Assembly (NCBI GenBank): GCA_945878375.1 | Contig: CAMDWG010000017.1 | Location: forward strand, 1-64,000 | Source: Roseomonas mucosa | GTDB lineage: Bacteria; Pseudomonadota; Alphaproteobacteria; Acetobacterales; Acetobacteraceae | Direction: 5' to 3' | DNA: 64,000 nt | Part shown: positions 34,201-42,068 of the stretch, in pieces | How the letters are laid out: every line of letters starts with the position of its first letter | How positions within the stretch are numbered: position 1 is the first letter of the stretch | Position numbers and translations under genes: made by a program | Notes under the pieces: model-generated | The model's input: only the letters and a program-made list of their open reading frames with translations | The model's database searches: none | What the model was told of the DNA's origin: nothing

Positions 34201-35087
34201 TTGGCCGTCGTGCCGCCCATGTCGAAGGAGATGACATCCCGATGCCCGGCACGCAGCCCGAACAGCGCTGTGGCGAGTCCGCCGCCGGCAGGGCCTGATT
34301 CCAGCAGCCGGATCGGGAAGGCACGGGCCGCCGCGGCGCTGACAAGGCCGCCCGCCGAATGCATCAGGCGCAGCGCGCCGCGGAAGCCGCGCGCCCACAA
34401 TTCGCGTTCGAGGCGCGTGACATAGCGGTCCATCAAGGGCTGGACATAGGCGTTCGCACAGGTCGTCACCGTGCGCTGATACTCCCAGAGTTCCGCCACC
34501 ACCTCGGCGGACACGGAAACGGACAGGCCCGGCGCTGCTCGCCGCACGGCCGCCGCGGCGCGATGTTCATGATCGGGATTGGCGTAGCTGTGCAGGAAGC
34601 AGATGGCGACTGCCTTGACACCTTCCGCCGCAAGCTTGCGCGCCCCGGCCTCGACCGCCGCGTCGTCGAGCGGCGTCACCACCCGACCGTCGCGATCCAC
34701 CCGCTCGGGGACTTCAAGTCTGTGGCGGCGCGCGACGAGCGGCTCCGGGTAGCGCAGGAACAAGTCGTAGATATCGTATCGCTGTTCCGTCCCCATCTCG
34801 AGCAGGTCGCGGAAGCCCTGCGTGGTGATGAGGCCAACCGGCGCGCCCTTGCGCTCGATGATCGCGTTGGTGACGAGCGTCGTGCCGTGGATGATCTCTG
34901 CAACCTCGGGCAGCGCGATGCCTGCGGCCGCGGTGATGGCCTCGAGGCCCGCCAGCGCGCCAACCGAGGGATCCGCTGGCGTGGTGAGGCACTTGTGCAG
35001 CCGGATCGATCCGGCTTCGGCATCCGCAAGGATGAAATCGGTGAACGTCCCGCCGATATCGAAGCCGACCCGCCAGCGTGTGCTCAT
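31227..35087 (-). CDS. Fused HyuA-HyuB hydantoinase/5-oxoprolinase family protein
   Basis: A 1286-residue fusion, close to the length of eukaryotic-type 5-oxoprolinase (about 1290). ATG 35087 has AAGGAG upstream and places VGFDIGGTFTDF near residues 6-17; an upstream in-frame ATG (35120) lies before that ribosome site. HyuA part about 1-695, with ISFDMGGTTAKACLI near 280 and IGAGGGSIARID near 335; HyuB part from about 712 (DPIALEIMWSRLVTVVEEM), with CTNDPWLCAGHLFDI near 800 and GHVSDIGG near 830. The two subunits are separate genes elsewhere in this window. First gene of a nine-gene operon; ATP-dependent opening of a hydantoin, 5-oxoproline or similar ring is the family reaction. Confidence 0.9.
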   Translation of the reverse strand: MSTRWRVGFDIGGTFTDFILADAEAGSIRLHKCLTTPADPSVGALAGLEAITAAAGIALPEVAEIIHGTTLVTNAIIERKGAPVGLITTQGFRDLLEMGTEQRYDIYDLFLRYPEPLVARRHRLEVPERVDRDGRVVTPLDDAAVEAGARKLAAEGVKAVAICFLHSYANPDHEHRAAAAVRRAAPGLSVSVSAEVVAELWEYQRTVTTCANAYVQPLMDRYVTRLERELWARGFRGALRLMHSAGGLVSAAAARAFPIRLLESGPAGGGLATALFGLRAGHRDVISFDMGGTTAKACLIENGRAEIAAMMEAGRVHRFKKGSGLPIKAPVIDMIEIGAGGGSIARIDEVGLLRVGPHSAGADPGPACYGLGGTEATVTDANLTLGWYDPGFFLGGRMTLDAAAAERAVGALGARLNLSPVETAWGIAKVVTESMAAAARVHLVEKGKDPRRYAMVGFGGAGPAYAAMVARALGVREVIVPPASGAASALGFLVAPLSFEQVRSMPLVMETGFDPAPVNATLAALEAEGRKLLAEAGVPPAEIRVERSADMRLVGQVHEITVPLPDGPIDDSSLHAIGAAFAAVYTARYTAVFQGARLEAISFRVRVVGKEPNLALQQAGADAAGRPKRKGVRRSYFDGAWHEAGVWDRYALTEGDRIEGPAIIEEREATTIVPPGDVVTVDAGGNLRIAVASAPIPDAVVTRDMPLAEAMARIEADPIALEIMWSRLVTVVEEMWLTVCRTAFSLIISEAQDFACELLDPEGETLAHSPRAMPVFNLTVQRAARALLQKFPADTLKPGDVLCTNDPWLCAGHLFDIAIATPVFKEGRMVALMTCVGHVSDIGGTKDSLRAREIYEEGLQIPPMKLFRAGTPNEDLFTLIEENVRNPWQVLGDIHSMVAANALGAERLLAFMAEYGMHDLKALAAVVQNRAEAAMRDAIRALPDGTYTSSISNNPLGEVLTYPLKLTVAGDEIEIDFAGTPPQVPRGGLNCTLNYTEAHATYPLKCMLSPNVRGNAGCYRPFRVKAPEGSMLNALKPVAVNLRTRTGWYIAPNIFRALSEAAPRQVQAMTGLPVSITMYGHDAQRRLYSDHLFMGGGQGASARGDGKSSLLWPTSAANTSIELLEQRVPVLVVEKAYIADTGGPGRHRGGLGQLVRVRKLDDDGLPTLTSLYPEGVHVQTPGLFGGGPGAPAWGGVRDPNGAVLRDTGTGDLVTLTSQREIAEVRLCGGAGYGDARERSLAAVAADLADGYVTPEAAMRDYGVVLQAEGTLDEEASRRLRGSAAAN

Positions 35088-35131
35088 CGATCCACGGGCT
35101 CCTTGCGACAATCGCCGCATGCCGAAGTGGA

Positions 35132-35160
35132 AGCCTAAAGCGCTTGGTCAGGGCTGGCAA
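35132..35160 (-). promoter_or_regulatory. Candidate sigma-70-type promoter for the fused hyuAB operon
   Basis: Read on the - strand: TTGCCA (35160-35155), 17-base spacer, TAGGCT (35137-35132), giving a start of transcription near 35125 and a leader of about 38 bases to ATG 35087. An 8-bp palindrome AAGCGCTT (35138-35145) lies in the spacer and could be an operator. Sequence inference only. Confidence 0.4.
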
Positions 35161-35289
35161 TGACTGCCCCGGGATCGCACAGGGCTATCGCATTTGGCCG
35201 ATGATGGTTCTTGCGAAATCATTGGACCAAGCTGAGCGCTTTCGCTTCCCGCTGCTGAACCGAAGCTTCCGAATCGTCGATCGGATGTA

Positions 35290-35658
35290 GGGGACGGAGA
35301 CGGACAGATCGAGTTCCAGGCGCTGCGGCTCCTCTGCCTGCTGGAGGCGGCGCCGGCCATGCTCTACGCCTGCCCCTCAGTGTCGATCGGGACGCGCAGC
35401 TTGGCGCTGGAGACCACCTGGGATCTGCCAAGCCTCACGGCAGGCGCGACGGCCAACATCGACGTCACCGTGCCTGGCGCGCGGCGCGGCGACTTCGCCG
35501 GCGGCTCGCGCGACACCAGCAGCATCGCCTTAGTGCTCGACTGCCATGTGTGGTCGAACAACAGCGTACGCGTTACCGCGCGGAACGTGAGCGCGTCGAA
35601 AGTCGATCTCACGGCGGCGGGTCTGTCGGTGCAGGTGGCGAAGCGGCGCTTCGTCTAA
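35290..35658 (+). pseudogene. Phage structural-type protein fragment
   Basis: Open in frame from just after a stop at 35289 to the stop at 35656-35658. From ATG 35359 it encodes 99 residues: LETTWDLPSLTAGATANIDV, VPGARRGDFAGGS, TSSIALVLDCHVWS and VRVTARNVSASKVDLTAA, ending in VQVAKRRFV. From memory this matches the C-terminal beta-rich region of small phage head/tail-associated proteins of alphaproteobacterial prophages. No ribosome site is visible and upstream coding looks interrupted, so I treat it as a remnant. Same phage type as the relics at 1-560 and 20490-22388 is possible. Confidence 0.45.
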
Positions 35659-35833
35659 CGAGGCGCCCAGCTAAGGCAAATCCGCGACGATGGAAGCAAT
35701 GCTGGGGACGCTCTATGGCCGCTTCTGCTAACGGCGCCAAGCTACTGCTCAACCTGAATGTAATCTCGGGCCCGCCAAACCCGGCTGCTGCCAAGACGCC
35801 GATGTTCTGACCTGCCGTCGCGGTCGCTGCGCT

Positions 35834-35998
35834 TCATTCCTGCGTGGGCAAGCCAGCAGCCGCTGTCGAAAGATCTTCTCGCGTCAGCGGAGCCGAGATC
35901 GCGCCATCGCGCATGCAGGCGAGCGAGCCGGCGGCGACGCCCATGCGCACGGCCTGCGCCATGTCCTGGCCATCGAGCAACTCTGCGGCCACCCTGGC
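35834..35998 (-). pseudogene. PfkB-family sugar kinase, C-terminal remnant
   Basis: On the - strand the last ~55 residues before a stop at 35834 read LLDGQDMAQAVRMGVAAGSL, then ACMRDGAISAPLTREDL. This is the closing helix and tail of ribokinase/PfkB carbohydrate kinases (the usual A-V-x-x-A-x-A-A-x-x-x-x-R-x-G-A pattern). The catalytic GAGD region and everything before it are missing; similarity ends where the IS701-like fragment starts on the other strand, pointing to insertion-mediated deletion. Confidence 0.5.
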
Positions 35999-36020
35999 CC
36001 GCGGCGAGGTGCCCGCGATG

Positions 36021-36176
36021 GTGGGGCTACGGCTGTTCCTGCCCGACAGTTGGACCGCGGATCCCGAGAGGATGCAGCGCGCGGGCGTTCCGGCGGAGTT
36101 CCAGGCCGCCAGGACGAAGCCCGAGATCGCCATCGAGGAGATCAACCGCTTACGCGCGGCGGGGCTGCGCTTCGGG
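36021..36176 (+). mobile_element. IS701-type transposase fragment
   Basis: About 52 residues, GLRLFLPDSWTADPERMQRA then GVPAEFQAARTKPEIAIEEI, followed by RLRAAGLRFG. The L-x-LPxxW-x-x-DPxRxxxAGVP pattern followed by F-x-x-KPxxA is the conserved segment between DDE residues of IS701/IS4-group transposases. Only an internal piece remains, without terminal repeats. It is joined in frame to an IS3-type fragment at about 36177. Confidence 0.6.
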
Positions 36177-36281
36177 CGGGAACTCCACCGGATCGTGGCG
36201 CTGCGCGGCCGCCCGGCGATAATCGTCAGCGAACACGGGCCCGAGTTGACCTCGCACGCGATGCTGCGCTGGCAGCGCCGG
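36177..36281 (+). mobile_element. IS3-type transposase fragment (integrase core)
   Basis: About 35 residues: RELHRIVALRGRPAIIVSEH and GPELTSHAMLRWQRR. The R-G-x-P-x-x-I-x-S-D-N-G-x-E-x-x-S pattern of the IS3-family rve integrase core is clear, but the catalytic Asp-Asn pair is changed to Glu-His (SEHGPE versus SDNGTE). It follows an IS701 piece without a frame break, and the frame closes at 36317. Inactive relic. Confidence 0.6.
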
Positions 36282-36359
36282 CAAGGAGCGCTTGAGAAGA
36301 CGGCGCGCGCATCATAGCGCGGGGAGCGCCCGCAGGCCGCCGCGGCCTTGAACGGTCGG

Positions 36360-37334
36360 TCAGCCCGGCTGCAGTTGCGCCGCGCGCACCAGGGACGCGA
36401 AGCCGGCCAGTTCGGACGCCACGAAGGCCGTGAAGCGATCCGGCGTGCTGTCCGGCGGCGGCGCGCCGAGCAGGTCCTGGAAGCGCGCCACCATGCGAGG
36501 CTCGCGCAGCGCGTCCTCGATGGCGGTGGCCAGCCTTGCGACGATCGGCGCCGGCAGGCCGCGCGGCCCCGACAGGCCGAACCACGCGGCGCTGACCAGA
36601 TCCACCCCAGCCTCTCGCATCGTCGGCACGTCTGGGAGGGCGGACGAGCGCTCCGCGGCCGTGACGCCGAGCGCGCGCACCGACCGGCTGCGGATATGCG
36701 GCGCGGCAGAGGGGAGGCTGTCCATCATCGCCGGCAGGACACCCGCGATCACATCCGTCATCGCCGGACCCGCGCCGCGATAGGGCACGGCGGTGACCGG
36801 CACGCCGAGCAGCAGCCCAAGCCGCACGCCCGCGAGATGCGACGAGGTGCCGAGTCCCGCCACCGCGAATCGCAACTCCCCATCGCGCCTCGCCTGGCTG
36901 ATGAAGTCGCCCAGGCTGCGCGCGGGATGGGCAGAATTGAGCACCAGCACCGAGGGACTCGTGGCGACCAGCGCGACATGGGTGAAATCCGTCATCGGAT
37001 CATAGCCGATGGTGGGATAGAGCGCGGGCGAGACGCCATGCGAGGTGCTGTTGGACATCAGCAGCGTGTGACCGTCCGGCGCCGCCCGGGCCACCAACGC
37101 GGCGCCGATGGTCGCCCCGGCGCCGGCGCGATTCTCCACCACCACCGGCTGCCCGAGCCGCGCCGCGACGCCTTCCGCCAGAAGCCGCGCCATCACATCG
37201 GTGGTGCCGCCGGGCGCGAAGGGCACAACCAGCCGGATCGGCCTCTGCGGCCAGGCGCCCTGGGCCCTCGCAGCACCCCCTGCCAGCGCCAAGCCCATCC
37301 CCAACGCCGCGCGCCGACCCATTTGCCAAGTCAT
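36360..37334 (-). CDS. TctC/Bug-family periplasmic binding protein
   Basis: A 324-residue receptor of the tripartite tricarboxylate transporter type. ATG 37334 is preceded by GGGGGAGGA. The signal peptide (MGRRAALGMGLALAGGAARA) ends near residue 25. Then RPIRLVVPFAPGGTTDVMAR, VVVENRAGAGATIG, and TAVPYRGAGPAMTDVIAG follow the Bug pattern of two lobes that bind carboxylates through backbone loops. The partners TctA and TctB are absent from the window, as is common for Bug proteins. It lies 51 bases downstream of the LysR gene on the same strand, so the two are probably cotranscribed; the protein may serve as a sensor or as receptor for a transporter elsewhere. Confidence 0.88.
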   Translation of the reverse strand: MTWQMGRRAALGMGLALAGGAARAQGAWPQRPIRLVVPFAPGGTTDVMARLLAEGVAARLGQPVVVENRAGAGATIGAALVARAAPDGHTLLMSNSTSHGVSPALYPTIGYDPMTDFTHVALVATSPSVLVLNSAHPARSLGDFISQARRDGELRFAVAGLGTSSHLAGVRLGLLLGVPVTAVPYRGAGPAMTDVIAGVLPAMMDSLPSAAPHIRSRSVRALGVTAAERSSALPDVPTMREAGVDLVSAAWFGLSGPRGLPAPIVARLATAIEDALREPRMVARFQDLLGAPPPDSTPDRFTAFVASELAGFASLVRAAQLQPG

Positions 37335-37385
37335 TCGCCTGTCCTCCCCCACACCGGCAGAGGGAATAACGGGCTTGCGCCGAGG

Positions 37386-38294
37386 TCAACTCGCCTTGGC
37401 GTCTAGGCAGTCTGTGATCCATGCGGCGAAGGCCTGCACGGCCGGGCGGCGGGCGGCGTTCTCGGTCATCACCAGGTGATAGCCGGTGCCATCCGACAGC
37501 GCCTGCGCGAAGGGGCGCACCAGCCGCCCTTCCGCCAGCGCATCGGCCACCAGCACGCCCCAGGCGATGGCGATCCCCTGCCCCGCCTCGGCGGCGGCCA
37601 GCGCCAGCGCGGTCTCGCCGAAGCGGGGGCCGCGCTGGGCCAGCGCCGGATCGAGCCCGGCCTGCGCCACCCAGGCGGCCCAATGCGGTCTTTCGGCGTA
37701 GTGCAGCAGCGTGTTGCAGGCCAGGAAGGCGGCGGGCGGCAGGTCACGCGCCGGGCCGGACCACAGGGCAGGGGCGCAGACGGGGAACATCTCCTCCGCC
37801 GTCAGCGGGCGGACGACATGGCCGGGCCAGTCGCCAGTCCCGGTGCGGATCGCGACATCCACATCAGCGCCGTGAAGCTGCGCGAAGTAGCGATGGGTGT
37901 CGAGGCGCAGTTCGATCCAGGAATGCGCGCGAACGAAGTCGCCGATCCGCGGCGCCAGCACCCGCATGGCGAAGGTGCGCGCCGCATTCACCACCAGGGT
38001 CGCGCGGGACCGGGGCTGGTCGATCCGCAGCATCCCCGTCTCCAACTGTTCCAGCCCGCGCCGGACATAATCCGCCAGCAGGTCCCCCGCCTCGGTCAGC
38101 TTCAGCCCGCGCGGGCCGCGCAGGAACAGCGTCTCCCGCAGGCGGTCCTCCAAAGCGCCGATCTGGCGGCTGACCGCGCCCTGGGTGACGCCCAGCTCCG
38201 CCGCCGCGCGGGCCATGTTCAGGTGCCGCGCCGCGGCGTCGAAGGCCCGCAGGGCGGAGAGCGGCAGGGCGGCCGTACCTTGAGGTGAACTCAT
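37386..38294 (-). CDS. LysR-family transcriptional regulator (GcvA-like)
   Basis: A 302-residue LysR protein. The helix-turn-helix lies in residues 12-70: LSALRAFDAAARHLNMARAA and ELGVTQGAVSRQIGALED, followed by LFLRGPRGLKLTEAG. The substrate-binding domain covers about 95-300. The form of the N-terminus resembles the GcvA-like subgroup. It diverges from the hyuB-hyuA operon with only 57 bases between start codons, the classic arrangement for a LysR regulator controlling its neighbour. The inducer would be an intermediate of that pathway. Downstream on the same strand is tctC. Confidence 0.9.
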   Translation of the reverse strand: MSSPQGTAALPLSALRAFDAAARHLNMARAAAELGVTQGAVSRQIGALEDRLRETLFLRGPRGLKLTEAGDLLADYVRRGLEQLETGMLRIDQPRSRATLVVNAARTFAMRVLAPRIGDFVRAHSWIELRLDTHRYFAQLHGADVDVAIRTGTGDWPGHVVRPLTAEEMFPVCAPALWSGPARDLPPAAFLACNTLLHYAERPHWAAWVAQAGLDPALAQRGPRFGETALALAAAEAGQGIAIAWGVLVADALAEGRLVRPFAQALSDGTGYHLVMTENAARRPAVQAFAAWITDCLDAKAS

Positions 38295-38351
38295 GGCTGG
38301 GCACCCTAGGACGCCGCTCCCCACCTCGCCAGAGGTCTGCAAGCATGCCGC
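38295..38351. promoter_or_regulatory. LysR / hyuB divergent control region
   Basis: 57 bases between the LysR start (38294) and the hyuB start (38352). It is too short for two independent promoters without overlap, so LysR binding should affect both. No clear T-N11-A palindrome or strong -10 box could be identified by eye. Confidence 0.4.
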
Positions 38352-39992
38352 ATGGCGCGCTTCGATCCTGTCACCCTGCAGATCCTCTGGAGCCGGCTGA
38401 TCTCCATCGCCGATGAAGCGGCGGCCGCGCTGCTGCGAACCTCCTTCTCCACCATCGTGCGCGAGTCGAACGACTTCGCCTGCGTGCTGATGGATGCGAA
38501 GGGCGCGAGCCTGGCCGAGAACTCCATCGGCATCCCGAGCTTCGTCGGCCTGCTGCCGCGCACCCTGGCGCATATGCTGGCCGAGATCCCGGCGGAGGAA
38601 TTGCGGCCCGGCGATGTGCTGATCACCAACGATCCCTGGATGGCCACCGGCCATCTGCTCGACATCACCACCGTCTCCCCGGTCTTCCATCGCGGCCGGC
38701 TTGTCGCCTTCGCTGGGGCGACATCGCACATGCCCGATATCGGCGGCGTGCTGTGGTCGGCAGATTGCACGGAAGTGCACGAGGAAGGGCTGCGAATCCT
38801 GCCGACGAAATTCCTGGTCGAGGGGCGGGAGAACCGGGAGGTGGCGCGCTTCATCAGGGCCAATGTGCGCGTCGCCGACCAGGTGATGGGCGATATCTAC
38901 GCCCAGATCGCGGCGCAGGCCGTCTGCGCGCGGCGGCTGGTGGAATTCCTGGAGGATACCGGCCTCGACGACCTGACGGAGTTATCCGACGTGCTGCAGG
39001 CGCGGGCAGATGCGGCGATGCGGACGGCCATTGCCGCCCTGCCCGATGGCAGCTGGCACCACGTCATCAAGGCCGATGGCTATGAGGACCAGGAGACAAC
39101 CATCGCCTGCACCGTCACCATCGCGGGCGACACGCTGAACGTGGACTACACCGGCACATCCCCGCAGATCGCGCGGGGGCTCAACAGCGTGATGAACTAC
39201 ACCTACGCCTATTCGGTCTATCCGCTGAAATGCGCGCTGGACCCGACGACGCCACGCAACGAAGGCAGCTACCGCGCGGTAACGGTGACGGCGCCGGAGG
39301 GCTCGATCCTCAACCCGCGCTTCCCGGCCGCGGTCAATGCGCGGCACCTGACCGGGCTGTTCCTGTCGGGCGCGATCTATGGCTGCCTGGCGCAGGTGGT
39401 TCCGGAGAAGGTGCTGGCCGACAGTTCCTCCCCCTCCCCGCGCCCCGTCTGGACCGGGCGCAACACGCGCGGCGAGCGCTTTTCGCAGGTGATGTTCGGC
39501 AGCGGCGGCATGGGGGCGGCGCAGGGGCGCGACGGGCTCAACGCGACCGCCTTCCCGACCAATTCCGGCTTCGGCTCCGTCGAGGCCTTCGAGGGCAGCG
39601 CGCCAGTGGTGGTGTGGCGGAAGGACCTTCTGGCCGATAGCGGCGGCCCCGGTCGCTGGCGCGGCGGCCTGGGCCAGGAGGTCGAGGTGGAGGTCACCAC
39701 GGATGACCCCGTGCGGCTGGCCCTCATCTCAGATCGCATGAAGCACCCGGCAGGCGGGTTGGCGGGCGGGGGCGCGGGCGCGCCGGCGAAGGTCGCGCTG
39801 CAGGATGGCACGACGCCGCATCCCAAGGGGCGCACGACACTGCCGCCCGGCGCGCGGCTGACGATGCATTACGGCGGCGGCGGTGGCGTCGGTGATCCAG
39901 GCCAACGCGACCCTGCGGCGCTACGGCGGGACATCGAGGCCGGCTACGTGACGCCCGAGGGCGCGCGCCGCGATTATGGGGCGAAGGAATGA
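38352..39992 (+). CDS. hyuB: Hydantoinase/oxoprolinase family, subunit B (HyuB)
   Basis: A 546-residue HyuB subunit. Opening FDPVTLQILWSRLISIADEA, then LITNDPWMATGHLLDI near 93-108 and SHMPDIGGVLW near 126-136; the glycine-rich MHYGGGGGVGDPGQRDP motif is near 500-516. First gene of the LysR-associated operon, overlapping hyuA by 4 bases (ATGA at 39989). Here hyuB precedes hyuA, the reverse of the 11515-15324 pair, showing that these are independent acquisitions. Forms a ring-opening ATP-dependent amidohydrolase with the next gene product. Confidence 0.9.
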   Translation: MARFDPVTLQILWSRLISIADEAAAALLRTSFSTIVRESNDFACVLMDAKGASLAENSIGIPSFVGLLPRTLAHMLAEIPAEELRPGDVLITNDPWMATGHLLDITTVSPVFHRGRLVAFAGATSHMPDIGGVLWSADCTEVHEEGLRILPTKFLVEGRENREVARFIRANVRVADQVMGDIYAQIAAQAVCARRLVEFLEDTGLDDLTELSDVLQARADAAMRTAIAALPDGSWHHVIKADGYEDQETTIACTVTIAGDTLNVDYTGTSPQIARGLNSVMNYTYAYSVYPLKCALDPTTPRNEGSYRAVTVTAPEGSILNPRFPAAVNARHLTGLFLSGAIYGCLAQVVPEKVLADSSSPSPRPVWTGRNTRGERFSQVMFGSGGMGAAQGRDGLNATAFPTNSGFGSVEAFEGSAPVVVWRKDLLADSGGPGRWRGGLGQEVEVEVTTDDPVRLALISDRMKHPAGGLAGGGAGAPAKVALQDGTTPHPKGRTTLPPGARLTMHYGGGGGVGDPGQRDPAALRRDIEAGYVTPEGARRDYGAKE

Positions 39993-42064
39993 CCATACAG
40001 CCCCTGCGCATCGGCGTTGATGTCGGCGGAACCTTCACCGACCTAGTGCTGGTGGATGGCGCGCGCGGCCGCGTGCTGACCGGCAAGCGCCTGACCACCC
40101 CCGACGATCCCGGCCGCGCCATTCTGGACGGCATCGCGCGCCTGCTGGAGGAAGCGGGCGAGCAGATCGGCGCGGTCCGCCAAGTCGTGCATGGCACCAC
40201 ACTGGTGACCAACACCGTGATCGAGCGCAGGGGCGCGCGCATCGGCCTGATCACCACGCAGGGCTTCCGCGACAGCCTCGAGCTGGGGCGGGAGATGCGC
40301 TACGACCTCTACGACCTGTTCCTGGAAAAGCCCGATCCGCTGGTGCCGCGCCAGCGCCGCATCGCGGTGCAGGAACGGCTCGATGCCGCCGGCCAGGTGC
40401 TGCTGCCGCTGGCGGAGCAGGAGGTGCGCGAGGCCGCGCGCAGCCTGAAGGCACAGGGCGTGGAGGCGGTGGCCGTCTGCTTCCTGCACAGCTACCTCGA
40501 CCCCACGCATGAACGCCGCGCCGGCGCGATCCTGGCGGAAGAACTGCCGGACGTGCCCGTCACCCTCTCCTCCGACGTCGCGCCCGAGATCCGCGAATAC
40601 GAACGCGCCAACACCGCCAGCGTGAACGCCTATGTCATGCCGCTGATGGACCGCTATCTGCAGCGGTTGGAGGCGGAGCTGCAGGCGCGTGGCTTGCGCG
40701 GCAAGCTGCACCTGATGCTGTCCGCCGGCGGCATCGCCACCGTGCGCCATGCGCGCGCCAATCCGGTGCAGCTCATCGAAAGCGGCCCCGCCGCGGGCGC
40801 GATGGCGGCGATGCATGTCGGCCGCGCCGCGGGCCTGTCGGAGATGATCAGCTTCGACATGGGCGGCACCACCGCGAAGATGTGCCTGATCGAGGGCGGC
40901 GAGGCCGAGCACGCCTCTACCTTCGAGGCCGCGCGGGTGAAGCGCTTCCGCAAGGGCTCCGGCCTGCCGCTGAAGGTGCCGGTGATCGACCTGATCGAGA
41001 TCGGCGCGGGCGGCGGTTCCATCGCGCAGGCCTCCGCCATGGGGTTGCTGACAGTCGGCCCCGAAAGCGCCGGCGCCGTGCCAGGGCCGGTCTGCTATGG
41101 CCGTGGCGGCACGCAGCCCACGGTCACGGATGCCGACCTGCTGCTGGGCTATCTGTCGCCCGACTACTTCCTGGGCGGGGAGATGGGGCTCGACCGCGCG
41201 GCGATGGAAGGCGCGATGGACGCGCATCTCGGCAAGCCGCTCGGCCTCACGCCGCTTGAGGCGGCGGCCGGCATCCATGCGGTGGTGAACGAGAACATGG
41301 CCGCCGCGACGCGCATGTACATCGCCGAGAAGGGGCGCGATCCGCGCCGCTACACGCTGCTCGCCTTCGGCGGGGCGGGGCCGGTGCATGCCTATGCGTT
41401 GGCGAAGCTGCTGAAGATCTCGCGCATCCTGGTGCCGGCCGGCGCGGGCGTTGCCTCCGCGCTCGGCTTCCTGGTGGCGGCGCCGGCCATCGACCTTGTC
41501 CGCAGCGGCGTCGCGAGGCTCGCGGCCGTGGATTGGGACCGCGTCGCGCGCCACTATGCGGAGATGGAGGCCGAAGCCCGCCGCCTGCTGGCCGAAGCCG
41601 GCGCACGGGAGGAGGAGATCGTGTTCCGGTGCAGCGCCGACATGCGCTATGTCGGCCAGGGTTTCGACATCCCCGTCCCCCTACCGGAGACGCTCGACGC
41701 GGCCAGCGTGCAGGCCGCCTTCCTGGACGCCTATCAGCGCCTGTTCGACCGCCGCGTGGAAGGCCCGCCGGTGGAAGTGCTGAGCTGGCGCCTGCACGCG
41801 ACGGGCACGCGTCCCGAAGTGCCGCCAGTGCTGGGCGCGACGCAGGGCGGGGAATCGCGCAAGGGCAGCCGCCTCGCCTGGTTCCCGCAGACCGGCCTTG
41901 TGGAGACGGCGGTGCATGACCGCTACCGCCTGCAGCCCGGCATGCTTCTGCGCGGCCCGGCGGTGGTCGAGGAACGCGAATCCACCACCGTCATCGGTCC
42001 CGACGCCAGCTTCTCGCTGGACGCCCAGGGCAACCTTGTCATCGAGATCGACAGCGGGAGCTGA
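39989..42064 (+). CDS. hyuA: Hydantoinase/oxoprolinase family, subunit A (HyuA)
   Basis: A 691-residue HyuA subunit, the same length as the one at 11515. RIGVDVGGTFTDLVLVDGA at residues 6-24, ISFDMGGTTAKMCLIEGG near 287-304, and IEIGAGGGSIAQA near 334. C-terminal domain complete (VVEERESTTVIGPD). Coupled to hyuB by overlap and followed after 4 bases by an aminotransferase, which suggests that the opened ring yields an amino acid that is then transaminated. Substrate could be a hydantoin, imide or 5-oxoproline-like lactam. Confidence 0.9.
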   Translation: MTIQPLRIGVDVGGTFTDLVLVDGARGRVLTGKRLTTPDDPGRAILDGIARLLEEAGEQIGAVRQVVHGTTLVTNTVIERRGARIGLITTQGFRDSLELGREMRYDLYDLFLEKPDPLVPRQRRIAVQERLDAAGQVLLPLAEQEVREAARSLKAQGVEAVAVCFLHSYLDPTHERRAGAILAEELPDVPVTLSSDVAPEIREYERANTASVNAYVMPLMDRYLQRLEAELQARGLRGKLHLMLSAGGIATVRHARANPVQLIESGPAAGAMAAMHVGRAAGLSEMISFDMGGTTAKMCLIEGGEAEHASTFEAARVKRFRKGSGLPLKVPVIDLIEIGAGGGSIAQASAMGLLTVGPESAGAVPGPVCYGRGGTQPTVTDADLLLGYLSPDYFLGGEMGLDRAAMEGAMDAHLGKPLGLTPLEAAAGIHAVVNENMAAATRMYIAEKGRDPRRYTLLAFGGAGPVHAYALAKLLKISRILVPAGAGVASALGFLVAAPAIDLVRSGVARLAAVDWDRVARHYAEMEAEARRLLAEAGAREEEIVFRCSADMRYVGQGFDIPVPLPETLDAASVQAAFLDAYQRLFDRRVEGPPVEVLSWRLHATGTRPEVPPVLGATQGGESRKGSRLAWFPQTGLVETAVHDRYRLQPGMLLRGPAVVEERESTTVIGPDASFSLDAQGNLVIEIDSGS

Positions 42065-42068
42065 CAGC

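Larger units (their letters stand above)
35163..36359. other. Gene graveyard between operons
   Basis: About 1.2 kb without an intact gene between the fused hyuAB operon promoter and a tctC gene. It holds at least four unrelated fragments described separately: a phage structural-type remnant (+), the C-terminus of a PfkB kinase (-), and pieces of IS701- and IS3-type transposases (+). Between them, at 35715-35810, a 31-residue frame (ANGAKLLLNLNVISGPP) could be another phage scrap. The first ~125 bases (35163-35289) show nothing recognisable. The density of broken mobile DNA marks an insertion hot spot or old island junction. Confidence 0.6.

Noticed and set aside
35550-35810. Short + strand frames between the phage fragment and the kinase remnant
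   Set aside because: Too short and without similarity to support a gene.
38352-42064. Acetone carboxylase instead of hydantoinase for hyuB-hyuA
   Set aside because: The subunit sizes (546 and 691) and absence of a gamma subunit fit the hydantoinase/oxoprolinase branch; acetone carboxylase has a third small subunit and a longer alpha subunit.
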